Shown in pieces: positions 1-8,184 of a stretch of DNA of 42,161 bases. Location: contig CAMYJA010000032.1 of assembly GCA_947258705.1 (NCBI GenBank), forward strand, positions 1 to 42,161, written 5' to 3'. Origin of the DNA: an uncultured Hyphomicrobiaceae bacterium. GTDB lineage: Bacteria; Pseudomonadota; Alphaproteobacteria; Rhizobiales; CAMYJA01. The notes below the pieces were generated by a model. The model was not told the origin of the DNA. It saw nothing but the letters and a program-made list of their open reading frames with translations, and searched no databases. The translations under genes were made by a program, and so were the position numbers. How positions within the stretch are numbered: the first letter of the stretch is position 1; every line of letters starts with the position of its first letter.

Positions 1-1135
1 AACCCGGACGATGGATGCGGATGCGCATGCCCCGGCGTTTCAGAAGGCGGGCCGGGCGCGCACCGGAGCGGACAAACCGCCGACGTGGATCGAGGCGTCC
101 GGTGAAGATCATGCGCTGACGGACCCCTGCCGCGCCGCGCCGCGCCAGGGGATAGCGGCCGAGGACGTATCCCCCGCGGGCGCCGCGCCTGACATAGCCC
201 TCAATAGAGAGGCGGCGGACGCGCCTGGAGAAGGGGTGCCCGGCGCGCAGGCGGGCGGTTCGGGCGCGGAAACGGCCGGCGCGGAAATCGCCGACAATGC
301 GGACTTGCGCGCCGATAGCGAAATCCGTGGTGTTGATATTACCGCCGGAATAGACGGGCACGCCACTGACGCTGAGACCTTTCGCACCAAGTTTGTCGAC
401 CTGACCGATGAGATGATCGGGTTCGCCCTCAAGCAGGGGATCGAGACGGGTCGCCTCGACGGTGCCGTCGGCGCGGCGGAAGCCGCTGACATCGAGACGG
501 TCGCCAACACGGATTTGCGCCAGGGCGAGGCCGCCCGTTCCATTATTGCCGTCCGCGTTTTCCGCGAGCTGGATATTCTGCCCGAGGATCCTGATGCTGC
601 GTTTCGATGGATCGATGCTTTCGACAGTGCCGCCAAGTTCGTGACGAATCCGCACGCTGGCGGCATTGAGGCGGGTGCCTTCGCCAGTGGCTTCGATGGC
701 GACGACCTGGCCGATGGCGAGATCCGCGACGGTGGCTTGTCCGTCCTTGAGCCGGACCGGCATGTCGTCCGGGATTTCGACCTCATAGCCATTGACGAAT
801 ATGCTGCCAAAGCCGGTGATTGCACCGATGATGCCGGTGCCGCCAATGCCATTCGTATCCGTGTATTGCCCGGTGCCGCCGATGCCGTTGCCGTCGCCGG
901 TTTCGGGACGATGGCCGGTGCCGCCGATGCCGTTACCATCGCCGGTCCCGCCGGTGGGCGTATCGCTATCGCCGTCACCGGGGAAGACGTTGAGTTCCTC
1001 GATCCAGTTGTCCTGCTTGTCGGCGGCGAGGCCCACAGCGGTTATGGTGCAGAGAAACAGAATTACCCAGAGAGGTTTGAAGGCGGCCGGAGGCGGCATG
1101 GAACGAAGATGTGTGCGAATGCGGGCCAGGGTCAT
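1..1135 (-). CDS. DUF5666 domain secreted protein (3' end cut by window edge)
   Basis: The frame stays open to the left edge, giving about 378 residues with no stop, so the C-terminus is missing. It starts at the ATG that overlaps the stop of the upstream DUF6502 gene (ATGA, 1132-1135), so the two are probably translationally coupled. Residues 20-38 form a hydrophobic signal segment ending in GLAA. Three NGIGGTG repeats follow (about residues 68-101), then GFGSIFVNG (108-116), the usual opening of a DUF5666 domain, and further beta-rich repeats rich in Gly, Asp and Val. The last ~100 residues are very basic (Arg-rich). DUF5666 proteins next to DUF6502 proteins are a recurring pair in proteobacteria; I know of no established function. 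Export is inferred from the N-terminus. The long opposite-strand frame over the same bases is a high-GC shadow. Confidence 0.82.
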   Translation of the reverse strand, partial: MTLARIRTHLRSMPPPAAFKPLWVILFLCTITAVGLAADKQDNWIEELNVFPGDGDSDTPTGGTGDGNGIGGTGHRPETGDGNGIGGTGQYTDTNGIGGTGIIGAITGFGSIFVNGYEVEIPDDMPVRLKDGQATVADLAIGQVVAIEATGEGTRLNAASVRIRHELGGTVESIDPSKRSIRILGQNIQLAENADGNNGTGGLALAQIRVGDRLDVSGFRRADGTVEATRLDPLLEGEPDHLIGQVDKLGAKGLSVSGVPVYSGGNINTTDFAIGAQVRIVGDFRAGRFRARTARLRAGHPFSRRVRRLSIEGYVRRGARGGYVLGRYPLARRGAAGVRQRMIFTGRLDPRRRFVRSGARPARLLKRRGMRIRIHRPG

Positions 1136-2028
1136 GTGTCCCCGTCCTTCCCGCCACTGCCGGAACGGTCAGTACCCGACCGGTCAGGTGCCGGTTCGGC
1201 ACCCTCTTCGTAATAATAAACGCCGAAGCTTATGCGGGCGGTTGCGTCCCGGGCTCCCTTGTCCGCTTCGGCGAGTTCAAAGGCGCGCTTGTTGACCCTG
1301 ATCAATGCCTCGGAACCCGTCTCGCGCGCGAGCGCGCTCAACTCTTCGGCAGATGCGACGGTCAGTCCCTGGTAATAAACGGCGCGTTCGAGCATGGGGG
1401 GCTGGTTGCCCGAGAGGTTGTGGGCGGATGCCGCCAGATGATCGTGCAGATTGCGGCCAAAATAAAAGGCAAGATCCTCGAAATCATTGCTCGGCACGAA
1501 AGCTTCCGTGTTGAGGTGGACCATCTGATCGTCGTCCAGGGTTACGAGTTCGAGCCTCTGCCATTCATCGAGGACCGCGCGGGCGCGAATGTCCTTCGAG
1601 ATCGTTGCGACAAGTTTTTCAAACGATGGCCCATCATCGTTCGAATTGTGTCGCGGCAAAGGCCGCGGCTTGCCACGTTCGTCGAGATAGCCGGGCGCGG
1701 CGGTCCAGATGGCGATCATCTGGGCATTGCGCGTGAGCACGGGGGAAGGGGGCATGCCGCGACGGTCTTCCGCACGCATGGCGCGGATGTCCTTGCGGTG
1801 GACGCCGGTCAGAAGGTTGATGCGGCTGTCGGTCTGGGGCTTGCCGGGCAGGGGAAACTCGGCCTCGGCGGTTTCGACGTAGATCTCCTTGAGCAATCTG
1901 GAGAAGACCGGGAAGGTCAGGCCGTGGGCAATCAGCAGTTTGACGAGCGGGCGCATCACGCGGGTGATGGCGCGGGTCAAGGCGGCGGGCGGCTCTCCTG
2001 TGCCGGATGTCAGGCCTTTTTCGATCAT
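1132..2028 (-). CDS. DUF6502 family protein
   Basis: 298 residues, ATG start, first gene of a two-gene minus-strand operon with the DUF5666 gene (4-nt overlap). The N-terminal part (about 15-55, ALTRAITRVMRPLVKLLIAHG then FPVFSRLLKEIYVETA) is the DUF6502 signature. The region after it (LTGVHRKDIRAMR) resembles a winged-helix-like regulatory domain, consistent with a DNA-binding role, but no biochemical function is established. The C-terminus is low-complexity, Gly/Asp/Ser-rich. The divergent spacer upstream (2029-2310) carries near-identical direct repeats and a short palindrome that could be its own operator; that link is inference. Confidence 0.8.
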   Translation of the reverse strand: MIEKGLTSGTGEPPAALTRAITRVMRPLVKLLIAHGLTFPVFSRLLKEIYVETAEAEFPLPGKPQTDSRINLLTGVHRKDIRAMRAEDRRGMPPSPVLTRNAQMIAIWTAAPGYLDERGKPRPLPRHNSNDDGPSFEKLVATISKDIRARAVLDEWQRLELVTLDDDQMVHLNTEAFVPSNDFEDLAFYFGRNLHDHLAASAHNLSGNQPPMLERAVYYQGLTVASAEELSALARETGSEALIRVNKRAFELAEADKGARDATARISFGVYYYEEGAEPAPDRSGTDRSGSGGKDGDT

Positions 2029-2111
2029 TCTCGTTTTGCCATCGCCTTATGTGCCGTGGGCGCGACAGAGCGGGCTATTGGACCGCTCCCGTGCGCGTGT
2101 TCCCGAATCCG

Positions 2112-2219
2112 GGGAAATATTCCCACAAATGCATAACACAGAAAAAGTTGGAGAAAAAGCTTGACGTGGGAAAAAATTACACATAATCTCCAAAATCAAG
2201 GTGTGGGAAAAAATCACAC
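2112..2219. promoter_or_regulatory. Candidate operator region with direct repeats
   Basis: The divergent spacer holds a palindrome GGGAAATATTCCC (2112-2124) and two direct repeats 37 bp apart, GTGGGAAAAAATTACAC (2166-2182) and GTGGGAAAAAATCACAC (2203-2219), differing at one base. TTCCCACA at 2120-2127 is the inverted form of the TGTGGGAA core at 2202-2209. The region is AT-rich compared with its surroundings. It may bind a regulator of the DUF6502 operon, the PPGP-repeat gene, or both; the binder is unknown. Confidence 0.4.
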
Positions 2220-2310
2220 GTTAATGAAGCCCGCATCAGACGCTTTTGAGATTAGGGTCACGCCGACCAGCAAATGGGAAATGAATTCCCGGATAATAGT
2301 GGAGAATATC

Positions 2311-2799
2311 ATGTCATTGATTTCACAGATGAGCGGAAATGATCAGAGCACCGCCAGATCCGCCCGCATATTGCAGATCGCGGCACTGACGGCCGGCTTT
2401 TTGATCGCAACAGCGACGGTTGCACCGGCAAAAGATTATGACGGCAATCCTCCTGGACCGCGCGGCGGACCGGGCACGAATTGGGAGAATCCTCCCGGAC
2501 CTGTTGGCGGGCCGGGCGCCTCTCCCGACAGCCGCTGGACGAGGGCGCAATGGCGCCGAAATTGTGCGAAGCATCCGCGCGCCTGCCGCCGGGCCCTGCG
2601 TCATCATGATTTCGACAATAATCCTCCGGGACCGGTTGGAGGCCCGGGCACGAATTGGGAGAACCCTCCCGGACCGGTTGGCGGACCTGGCGCTTCACCC
2701 GATCGCCGCGGCTGGCGCAGACCGGTGGTCAGACACCTGCACCGTAAAGCGCATCGCATACACCGGCGCATGCATCGCCACATTCGCCGCCATCACTAA
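2311..2799 (+). CDS. Secreted PPGPxGGPG-repeat basic protein, function unknown
   Basis: 162 residues from the ATG at 2311, chosen because GTGGAG lies just upstream and because the protein then begins with a signal peptide (about residues 18-40, hydrophobic, ending APA-KD). A longer in-frame extension to a TTG at 2161 would read through the regulatory repeats and is less likely. The mature part has four PPGP(V/R)GGPG units (47-55, 61-69, 105-113, 119-127) arranged as two copies of a block containing NPPGP, GGPGTNWENPPGPVGGPG and ASPD. The blocks are separated by a Trp/Arg/Cys stretch with two cysteines (85, 92). The last 30 residues are almost all His and Arg. I do not recognise a named family. 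Metal or polyanion binding is possible from composition only. Divergent from the DUF6502/DUF5666 operon. Confidence 0.6.
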   Translation: MSLISQMSGNDQSTARSARILQIAALTAGFLIATATVAPAKDYDGNPPGPRGGPGTNWENPPGPVGGPGASPDSRWTRAQWRRNCAKHPRACRRALRHHDFDNNPPGPVGGPGTNWENPPGPVGGPGASPDRRGWRRPVVRHLHRKAHRIHRRMHRHIRRHH

Positions 2800-2950
2800 C
2801 GCTGTAAAACGCCTCCAATGTGCGGCTCAGAGGCGGCGCCCACCCCCGGGTATCATCGAGCCCATCGTCACAGGATTTCTCGATCCCCGCTTAACTCTGT
2901 GACGGATGATGAACCCGCCTCCGGCCATGCACATGCACGGCGTTTCGACC

Positions 2951-2981
2951 TGGCGGCACGCAAGTGCCGTCAGGTTTTTTT
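2951..2981 (+). terminator. Rho-independent terminator
   Basis: A GC-rich stem with CGGCAC/GTGCCG core (2954-2959 with 2964-2969), extendable to nine pairs, loop GCAA, followed by a run of seven T at 2975-2981. It lies about 150 bases after the PPGP-repeat gene and is oriented to end its transcript. Confidence 0.75.
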
Positions 2982-2991
2982 GTCATGTTCT

Positions 2992-3100
2992 TTCGCTCAC
3001 GGCTATTCCGTGTCTTCGACACGGGCCTGCGCGGGCACGGCGCAACGCGCCGGGGACCCTTGGTCCCTTGTCGCAGAAAACCGCAATATTTTCTGCTCCT
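2992..3100. repeat. Type 1 modular hairpin repeat, copy 1
   Basis: Four consecutive inverted repeats in a fixed order. Slot 1 CCGTGTC-TTC-GACACGG at 3008-3024. Slot 2 CGGCGC-AAC-GCGCCG at 3038-3052. Slot 3 GGGACC-CTT-GGTCCC at 3053-3067. Slot 4 is a CAGAAAA/TTTTCTG stem at 3074-3095. The same framework (cgctcacggctattcc, gggcctgcgcgggcacgg, cttgtc, gctcctgt) returns near 8213, 8936, 9414, 9533 and 9645 with different stems. No coding potential was seen. Confidence 0.8.
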
Positions 3101-3103
3101 GTT

Positions 3104-3240
3104 GTCGCTCACGTGACGAGAATAACAATTCCGTTTTGCCCATGAAGATGGGCATCCAAGCACGTATTCGGGGGACGTGACATTTGCGGCGTCGCGTACG
3201 CTGATGGTCGCATGGGTTCCCGCCTTCGCGGGAAAGACGA
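3104..3240. repeat. Type 2 intergenic repeat, copy 1
   Basis: Begins CGCTCACGTGACGAG, then AGAATAACAATTCCGT and TTTGCCCATGAAGATGGGC (hairpin GCCCAT-GAAG-ATGGGC, 3138-3153), GGCATCCAAGCA, and ends in a hairpin TTCCCGC-CTTC-GCGGGAA at 3217-3234. The second copy at 9250-9398 shares the framework but has different stems at both hairpins. It directly follows the type 1 element. Confidence 0.75.
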
Positions 3241-3360
3241 GGAGTGTGTTAGTTTCTGCATACAACACAATCTCATGGCGAGGAGGCGAAGCCACCCCTG
3301 GCGGCGGGCGCTTCAAAACAGAGCGTAGGGCCTGGAGGATATTATCAGCCTTACGCAAAA

Positions 3361-3387
3361 CGTCATTCCTGCGCAGGCAGGAATCCA
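3361..3387. repeat. ATTCC-hairpin-GGAAT intergenic repeat
   Basis: Inverted repeat ATTCCTGC-GCAG-GCAGGAAT preceded by CGTC and followed by CCA. This is the general form of small dispersed repeats found across many proteobacteria, similar in outline to neisserial dRS3 elements (ATTCCC-N8-GGGAAT). The relationship is by shape and may not be by descent. The stretch from 3241 to 3683 otherwise shows only one more strong hairpin (CACTGCG-GTGC-CGCAGTG, 3557-3574) and no convincing gene. Confidence 0.6.
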
Positions 3388-3683
3388 TATCACTTCGCAA
3401 ATGGAGCGTCGTCGTTCAATTTTCGATCTCTCACCCGGACGATGGCCGGATGGGCACCGGGCATCCAGATGCACTTCGCCGGGCTGTTCAAGCGATTGTC
3501 ATCGAATGTGTGTTGGTTTCGGGCGCCGCGGAGCGTCGAATGGTTGCGCGCGCTTGCACTGCGGTGCCGCAGTGTGGCGCCGCGATGCGAATAGAGCAAT
3601 GCGAATGCCGGGGGGCGGCTTTTTGCTCACAAATCCGCAGATGCGTTCGACCGGCCCATTGGTGATCTGACAGGGGATCAAAC

Positions 3684-5495
3684 ATGACAAATAAAGCGAG
3701 ATATTTTTCCGGCGTCACAGCCGCACTTGCGCTCGTGACGTGCATCACATCCGCGTTCGCCGACGGGAATTTGAACTGGCGGGCATGGACGGGCGATCTC
3801 TTTGACATTGCGAAACAGGAAAAGAAGCTCGTCATTCTCGATCTCGAAGCGGTGTGGTGCCATTGGTGCCATGTCATGGAGGAGGAAACCTACGGCGATG
3901 CGAATGTGAAAGCCATTCTCGCCAAGCATTTTGTCACCGTGCGGGTCGATCAGGACGCCAATCCCGACATTTCAAACCGCTATGGCGACTGGGGCTGGCC
4001 GGCCACGATCATTTTCGCTTCCGATGGAACGGAGCTTGCGAAACTCAGAGGCTATATCCCGCCCCTGCGCATGGCGTCATTGCTCAACGCTTTCGTCAAG
4101 GATCCGACGCCCGGCCCGTCCGCACTCAGTGTACCGGACGTCAAGCCGGCCCCGTCCATTTATCTCTCCAAGGCGCAGAGGACGCTTTTGCAGGGCAATT
4201 ACGCGGCCGTCTATGACAAAACGAACGGCGGCTGGGGCAATGTGCAGAAGTTTATACATTCCGACAGCATGGACCATGCCCTGAAAATGGCGGCGGGCGG
4301 GGATGCGGGCGCGGCCGCCATGGCGCAGGAAACGCTCGATGCGGCGCTCAACCTGATCGACCGCGAATGGGGCGGCGTTTATCAATATTCTGATCAGGCC
4401 GACTGGAAATCCCCCCATTATGAAAAAATCATGTCGTTTCAGACGCAATATTTGCGGCAATACAGTTTTGCGTACAGTCTCTGGAAAAAGCCCGCCTACC
4501 GGACGGCGGCGGATGATATCTATCGCTATCTGACGGAGTTGCTGCTCAGCCCGGAGGGCGGTTTTTACACCAGCCAGGATGCCGATCTCAATCGCACGGT
4601 GGACGGCAAGGAATTTTACGCGCTCAAAGATGCGGCCCGGCGAAAGCTCAAAGCCATGCCGCGCATCGACAAGAACATCTATGCGCGGGAGAACGGCTGG
4701 GCGATCAGCGGTCTTGTCGCTTATTACAACGCCACCGGCCGCGACGACGCCCTGAAAAAGGCGCTCGATGCGGCCCGCTGGACCTTGAAACACCGAGGTC
4801 TCAAAGGCGGGGGGTTCAAACATGGCGCCCGCGACCGGGGCGGGCCCTATCTCGGCGACAATCTCGCCATGGCACAGGCGGCGCTGGATCTTTATTTCGC
4901 CACGGGCGGACGGAAATGGCTGCAACTGGCGGCCGGGACGGCGGATTTCATCATGTCGGCATTCAAGGACGAGGCCGCCGGGTTCCTGACCGCGAAAACC
5001 AGCGCCGCAAGCGCGCTGGGCAAGCCGGTGCGCCAGATCGAGGAAAATATTCAACTGGCCCGGTTCGCCAATATTCTGCAGCGCACGCATGGGGCCGAAA
5101 AATACCGGAAGATGGCGGCGCATGTGATGCGCTATCTGGCCTCGCCCGACCTGACGAAACAAAGGCGCTTTCTCATCGGCGTGGTGCTCGCGGATGACGA
5201 GCTGTCGGTCGAGCCCGCGCATATCACGATTGTCGGACACAAGGACGACCCGCGCGCCCAGGCGCTGCACGCGGCGGCGCGGGCCTATCCGGCCATGTAT
5301 AAACGCGTTGACTGGTGGGACAAGCGCGAAGGGCCTTTGACCAACCCGGACGTTCAATACCCCGAGATGGACCGGGCGGCGGCTTTCGCCTGCGCCAACC
5401 GGATCTGTTCTCCGCCGGTGTTCGAGCCCGGCGATCTGGCGGCCAAAGTAAAACGCATGCTGAAAATCCGGACCACGCGCATCGCGGGCGAGTAA
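3684..5495 (+). CDS. Secreted thioredoxin-fold DUF255 protein
   Basis: 603 residues starting at the ATG after TGACAGGGGATCAAAC. Residues 8-27 are a signal peptide ending SAFA-DG, so the protein is probably periplasmic. Residues 30-135 are a DUF255/thioredoxin-like domain with the active-site-like motif W58-C59-H-W-C62-H and the cis-Pro region GWPATIIF. The rest is an alpha/alpha-toroid-like region (repeated GG..GG.Y, W, and D..A motifs) as in YyaL/SPATA20-type proteins, which are normally ~650-700 residues and cytoplasmic; this one is slightly shorter and exported. The exact reaction is unknown; thiol redox chemistry or a sugar-epimerase-like fold are the usual suggestions. The next gene, chrA, is convergent. 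Confidence 0.85.
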   Translation: MTNKARYFSGVTAALALVTCITSAFADGNLNWRAWTGDLFDIAKQEKKLVILDLEAVWCHWCHVMEEETYGDANVKAILAKHFVTVRVDQDANPDISNRYGDWGWPATIIFASDGTELAKLRGYIPPLRMASLLNAFVKDPTPGPSALSVPDVKPAPSIYLSKAQRTLLQGNYAAVYDKTNGGWGNVQKFIHSDSMDHALKMAAGGDAGAAAMAQETLDAALNLIDREWGGVYQYSDQADWKSPHYEKIMSFQTQYLRQYSFAYSLWKKPAYRTAADDIYRYLTELLLSPEGGFYTSQDADLNRTVDGKEFYALKDAARRKLKAMPRIDKNIYARENGWAISGLVAYYNATGRDDALKKALDAARWTLKHRGLKGGGFKHGARDRGGPYLGDNLAMAQAALDLYFATGGRKWLQLAAGTADFIMSAFKDEAAGFLTAKTSAASALGKPVRQIEENIQLARFANILQRTHGAEKYRKMAAHVMRYLASPDLTKQRRFLIGVVLADDELSVEPAHITIVGHKDDPRAQALHAAARAYPAMYKRVDWWDKREGPLTNPDVQYPEMDRAAAFACANRICSPPVFEPGDLAAKVKRMLKIRTTRIAGE

Positions 5496-5631
5496 GTATT
5501 TTCCGAACAGGGCGCGGAAATGGCTGGCGGCTCTAAGCAAGCGGACGCGCCGGGGGGCACATTCTGGAAGGGCGGTGCTGACCAGACGCGGGCAGTCTTT
5601 TTGGCTTTTGAATAACGCGACTGGGCTTCTC

Positions 5632-5661
5632 TCTTCTTCGCGTCATTCTTCTTCGCGACAT
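5632..5661. repeat. 15-bp tandem repeat after chrA
   Basis: Two adjacent 15-bp units, TCTTCTTCGCGTCAT and TCTTCTTCGCGACAT, differ at one base. They lie in the space between the convergent DUF255 and chrA genes, and on the minus strand they would encode repeated AKKND-like residues in a doubtful small frame. Confidence 0.55.
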
Positions 5662-5674
5662 TCAAATTCATGTA

Positions 5675-6994
5675 TCAAATACCGGCGCTTTTGATCGCCA
5701 GTGCAAGAAGCGCCGCAACACCGAGCACTTTTGCAATATCCCAGTGCCTGAACAACAGCAGATAACCGCTGATCGCTGCGAGTAGCACGACGCGCCAGTC
5801 GAGGGTAGCTATTTCAGGCAACCAAAGCTTGAAGACCCCCGCTTCGACAAGGGTGACTTTGACGAAGAAGACATGCAGCGCGAACCAGACGGCAAGGTTC
5901 ATGATAACGCCAACAACCGCGGCCGTAATGGCGGCGAGCGCCCCCTTCAAGCGCGGCTGGGCGATGATCCATTCGATATAGGGAGCGCCCGTGAAAATCC
6001 ATAAAAAACACGGCGCAAAAGTTGCCCACAGCGCTACCAAAGTGCCAAGCAGCCCCATCATCAGAGGAACACCGCCGCCGTGCTGATAGGCGGCGAGATA
6101 GCCGACGAACTGGGTGACGAGGATGAGTGGCCCCGGTGTCGTTTCGGCAAGTCCCAATCCGTCCATCATTTGCCCGGCATCCAACCAGCCCCGATGCACC
6201 ACCACATCCTGTCCCATATAAGCGAGGACGGCATAGGCACCGCCGAAGGTGACAACCGCGAGCTTGGAGAAAAACCAACCGAGCTGGGTCAGAAGATGGT
6301 CTTGACCGAATATGGCGAGAATGGCGAGAAGCGGCAGCAGCCATATAGCGAGCCATGTCGACACCGTTGTCGCCATCTGCCGCAGGCCGGTTACGGGCAA
6401 AGCCACATGGTCTCGCCCGATGTTGCGGTCGGTCATCAGGAAACCGAACAGCGCCGCCGTGAAGACAATGAGCGGAAAAGGCAGGCCAAGAAAAAATATG
6501 GCAATGAACGACACCGCCGCGATGATCCAGTGCAGTCGCAACTTCAAGGCTCGCTTAGAAATGCGAAGCAGCGCTTCGATGACTATCACCAGAACAGCCG
6601 CCTTGACGCCGAAAAACAGTCCTTCAATCAGAGGCACACTGCCGTAGGCGGCATAGATCATCGAAAGTGCAAGGACAATAAACGCGCCCGGCAGGACGAA
6701 CAGGAGCCCCGCCGCGATGCCTCCCGCGAGGCCATGGAGCCGCCATCCGGCATAGGTTGCCAGTTGCATGGCTTCCGGCCCTGGCAACAACATGCAGAAG
6801 CTGAGGGCATTGAGATATTGCTGCTCGGTGAGCCAGTTCTTTTCTTCGACGATGATCTGATGCATCAGAGCGATTTGCGCGGTCGGTCCGCCGAACGATA
6901 GAACGCCGATGTGCATCCAAGCGTCAATTGCTTCCCTGAAGCTCACGCCAGAAGTCGCACTGTCCTCCGCCACTCTATCAAGCAGTTTGTTCAT
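5675..6994 (-). CDS. chrA: Chromate transporter ChrA
   Basis: 439 residues, the length of a two-domain (long-chain) CHR protein. ATG start with a strong GAGGGAGAGGGA upstream. The N-terminal half has GVLSFGGPTAQIALMH and LPGPEAMQLATYAGW. The C-terminal half repeats the pattern (KLAVVTFGGAYAVLAYMGQ, ETTPGPLILVTQFVGY). Each half carries about five to six membrane segments. The family exports chromate from the cytoplasm by proton-driven antiport; some members have other substrates. Isolated gene: divergent spacer of 280 bp to TauE/SafE, which lies upstream on the same strand. No ChrB-like regulator is beside it. Confidence 0.93.
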   Translation of the reverse strand: MNKLLDRVAEDSATSGVSFREAIDAWMHIGVLSFGGPTAQIALMHQIIVEEKNWLTEQQYLNALSFCMLLPGPEAMQLATYAGWRLHGLAGGIAAGLLFVLPGAFIVLALSMIYAAYGSVPLIEGLFFGVKAAVLVIVIEALLRISKRALKLRLHWIIAAVSFIAIFFLGLPFPLIVFTAALFGFLMTDRNIGRDHVALPVTGLRQMATTVSTWLAIWLLPLLAILAIFGQDHLLTQLGWFFSKLAVVTFGGAYAVLAYMGQDVVVHRGWLDAGQMMDGLGLAETTPGPLILVTQFVGYLAAYQHGGGVPLMMGLLGTLVALWATFAPCFLWIFTGAPYIEWIIAQPRLKGALAAITAAVVGVIMNLAVWFALHVFFVKVTLVEAGVFKLWLPEIATLDWRVVLLAAISGYLLLFRHWDIAKVLGVAALLALAIKSAGI

Positions 6995-7275
6995 TCCCTC
7001 TCCCTCTGCGAAAGCTGCGTTTTACAGCTCGCGCGGAACGGTATCGGAAAAGTCCGGTAAAATACACCTCATGCATCGCAATGCGATATGCCCGGTGAGG
7101 GCAGCTCTCAAATGCATATATTCAAACGAGCTGACGGAAGGCACAATACGTTGCCTCAGTCGCTGTTCAATCGCAATGTCACCAAGTGGCGCTTTGCTTC
7201 CATTCCGGTGTACATGCCGACAGGTTCGCTATTGAAGGCTAAGCTGAAAGCCGGGGCTGGGCTGTGAGCCACCGG

Positions 7276-8028
7276 CTAGCCGAGGCCGATGGCCGCCTTG
7301 GCAATAATGTAGACGCCCAGCACGAGCAGGCCCACGAAGAAGATGCGGCGGAACAGGGGCTCGGGCAGGTGGCGCCTGAATTTTTGACCGATGACCATGC
7401 CGATGGCCGCCGGCACCAGGGCGCCCATGGACAGGATGGCGAGCTCTTCGGTGAGAAAATCGTTGCCCTGCAGCGCGGCGCCAAGGGCCAGGGTACAGGC
7501 CAGAAAGTGCAATCCCATGGCCTGAATGAGCTGGTCGCGGGTGAGGCCGATGGCCTGAAGATACATCACCCCCGGCACGACGAACGATCCCGTCATGCCG
7601 GTCAGCAGGCCGTTGACCGTACCGATCACAGCCCCGGTCCATCTTTCATGGCGGGGGTCGATCGCCAGCCGGAAACCGTTGAGACTTGTCACCGCATATA
7701 CAACCAGGAGCATACCCAGAAACGCCGACAGTATGGCATGGTTGATGCGGGTGAGCGCCATGGCGCCGATGCCGATTGTGGCCATCACCATCAGGAGGAA
7801 CGGCCAGATGCGGCGCACCATTTCCAGCGTTTTACCGCCGGCGAGCGATTGCCAGATATTCGTTGTCAGGGAGGGCACCAGTAGAAGGGCCATGGCCGTC
7901 GGCAGGTCGGTGACCGCCGTCATGAGCCCGATGCTCAGGGCGACCATGCCAAGGCCGATCACTCCCTTGACCAGGCCGGAGAGAAGGAAGGTTATGAAGA
8001 TCGTGGCCAGGATGAAGGGCTCATACAT
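7276..8028 (-). CDS. TauE/SafE family membrane permease
   Basis: 250 residues with about seven to eight hydrophobic segments. The family pattern is visible in the first half (SGLVKGVIGLGMVALSIGLM) and repeated in the second (NGLLTGMTGSFVVPGVMYLQAIGL). TauE/SafE proteins move small organic or sulfur-containing anions across the inner membrane; the substrate cannot be read from sequence. No clear ribosome site precedes the ATG at 8028. No enzyme gene next to it suggests a pathway. Its upstream side borders the repeat field that starts at 8041. Confidence 0.88.
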   Translation of the reverse strand: MYEPFILATIFITFLLSGLVKGVIGLGMVALSIGLMTAVTDLPTAMALLLVPSLTTNIWQSLAGGKTLEMVRRIWPFLLMVMATIGIGAMALTRINHAILSAFLGMLLVVYAVTSLNGFRLAIDPRHERWTGAVIGTVNGLLTGMTGSFVVPGVMYLQAIGLTRDQLIQAMGLHFLACTLALGAALQGNDFLTEELAILSMGALVPAAIGMVIGQKFRRHLPEPLFRRIFFVGLLVLGVYIIAKAAIGLG

Positions 8029-8040
8029 GCGCGCATGCTA

Positions 8041-8096
8041 ATCTTTTTTTGCCTCACGGCCAATTCCGCATTTATTGAGTGACGCCGACTAGGACG
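8041..8096. repeat. Fragment of intergenic repeat (T-run, GCCTCACGG, GTGACGCCGAC)
   Basis: Opens with a run of seven T and GCCTCACGGCCAATTCCGC, and ends GTGACGCCGACTAGGA at 8080-8095. The last part recurs at 33565-33580 with one change. The T-run plus GCCTC opening recurs at 8190, 9085, 9413, 33532 and 42130. Between 8097 and 8184 nothing else was recognised. Confidence 0.55.
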
Positions 8097-8184
8097 CGTT
8101 CGACCCATATGACTATGCCTCTGCCATAGTCATGGTCTCCCGCTACCCCAGCGGCGGGCGGTGTCCTTGCTGGTGTTGAGTTGA

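Noticed and set aside
11-1213. Plus-strand frame of 400 codons at the left edge
   Set aside because: Opposite-strand shadow of the DUF5666 gene, which has a signal peptide and domain motifs; the plus-strand product is low-complexity Ala/Asp/Gly with no family match.
3177-3665. 162-codon plus-strand frame in the repeat region
   Set aside because: Spans type 2 repeat and hairpins, no ribosome site, no family match.
4077-5540. Minus-strand frame of 487 codons
   Set aside because: Antisense shadow of the DUF255 gene; Arg-rich with no recognisable domain.
5354-5671. 105-codon minus-strand frame after chrA
   Set aside because: Only the first ~20 codons look protein-like; the rest lies antisense to the DUF255 gene and has no match, so it is not called as a gene.
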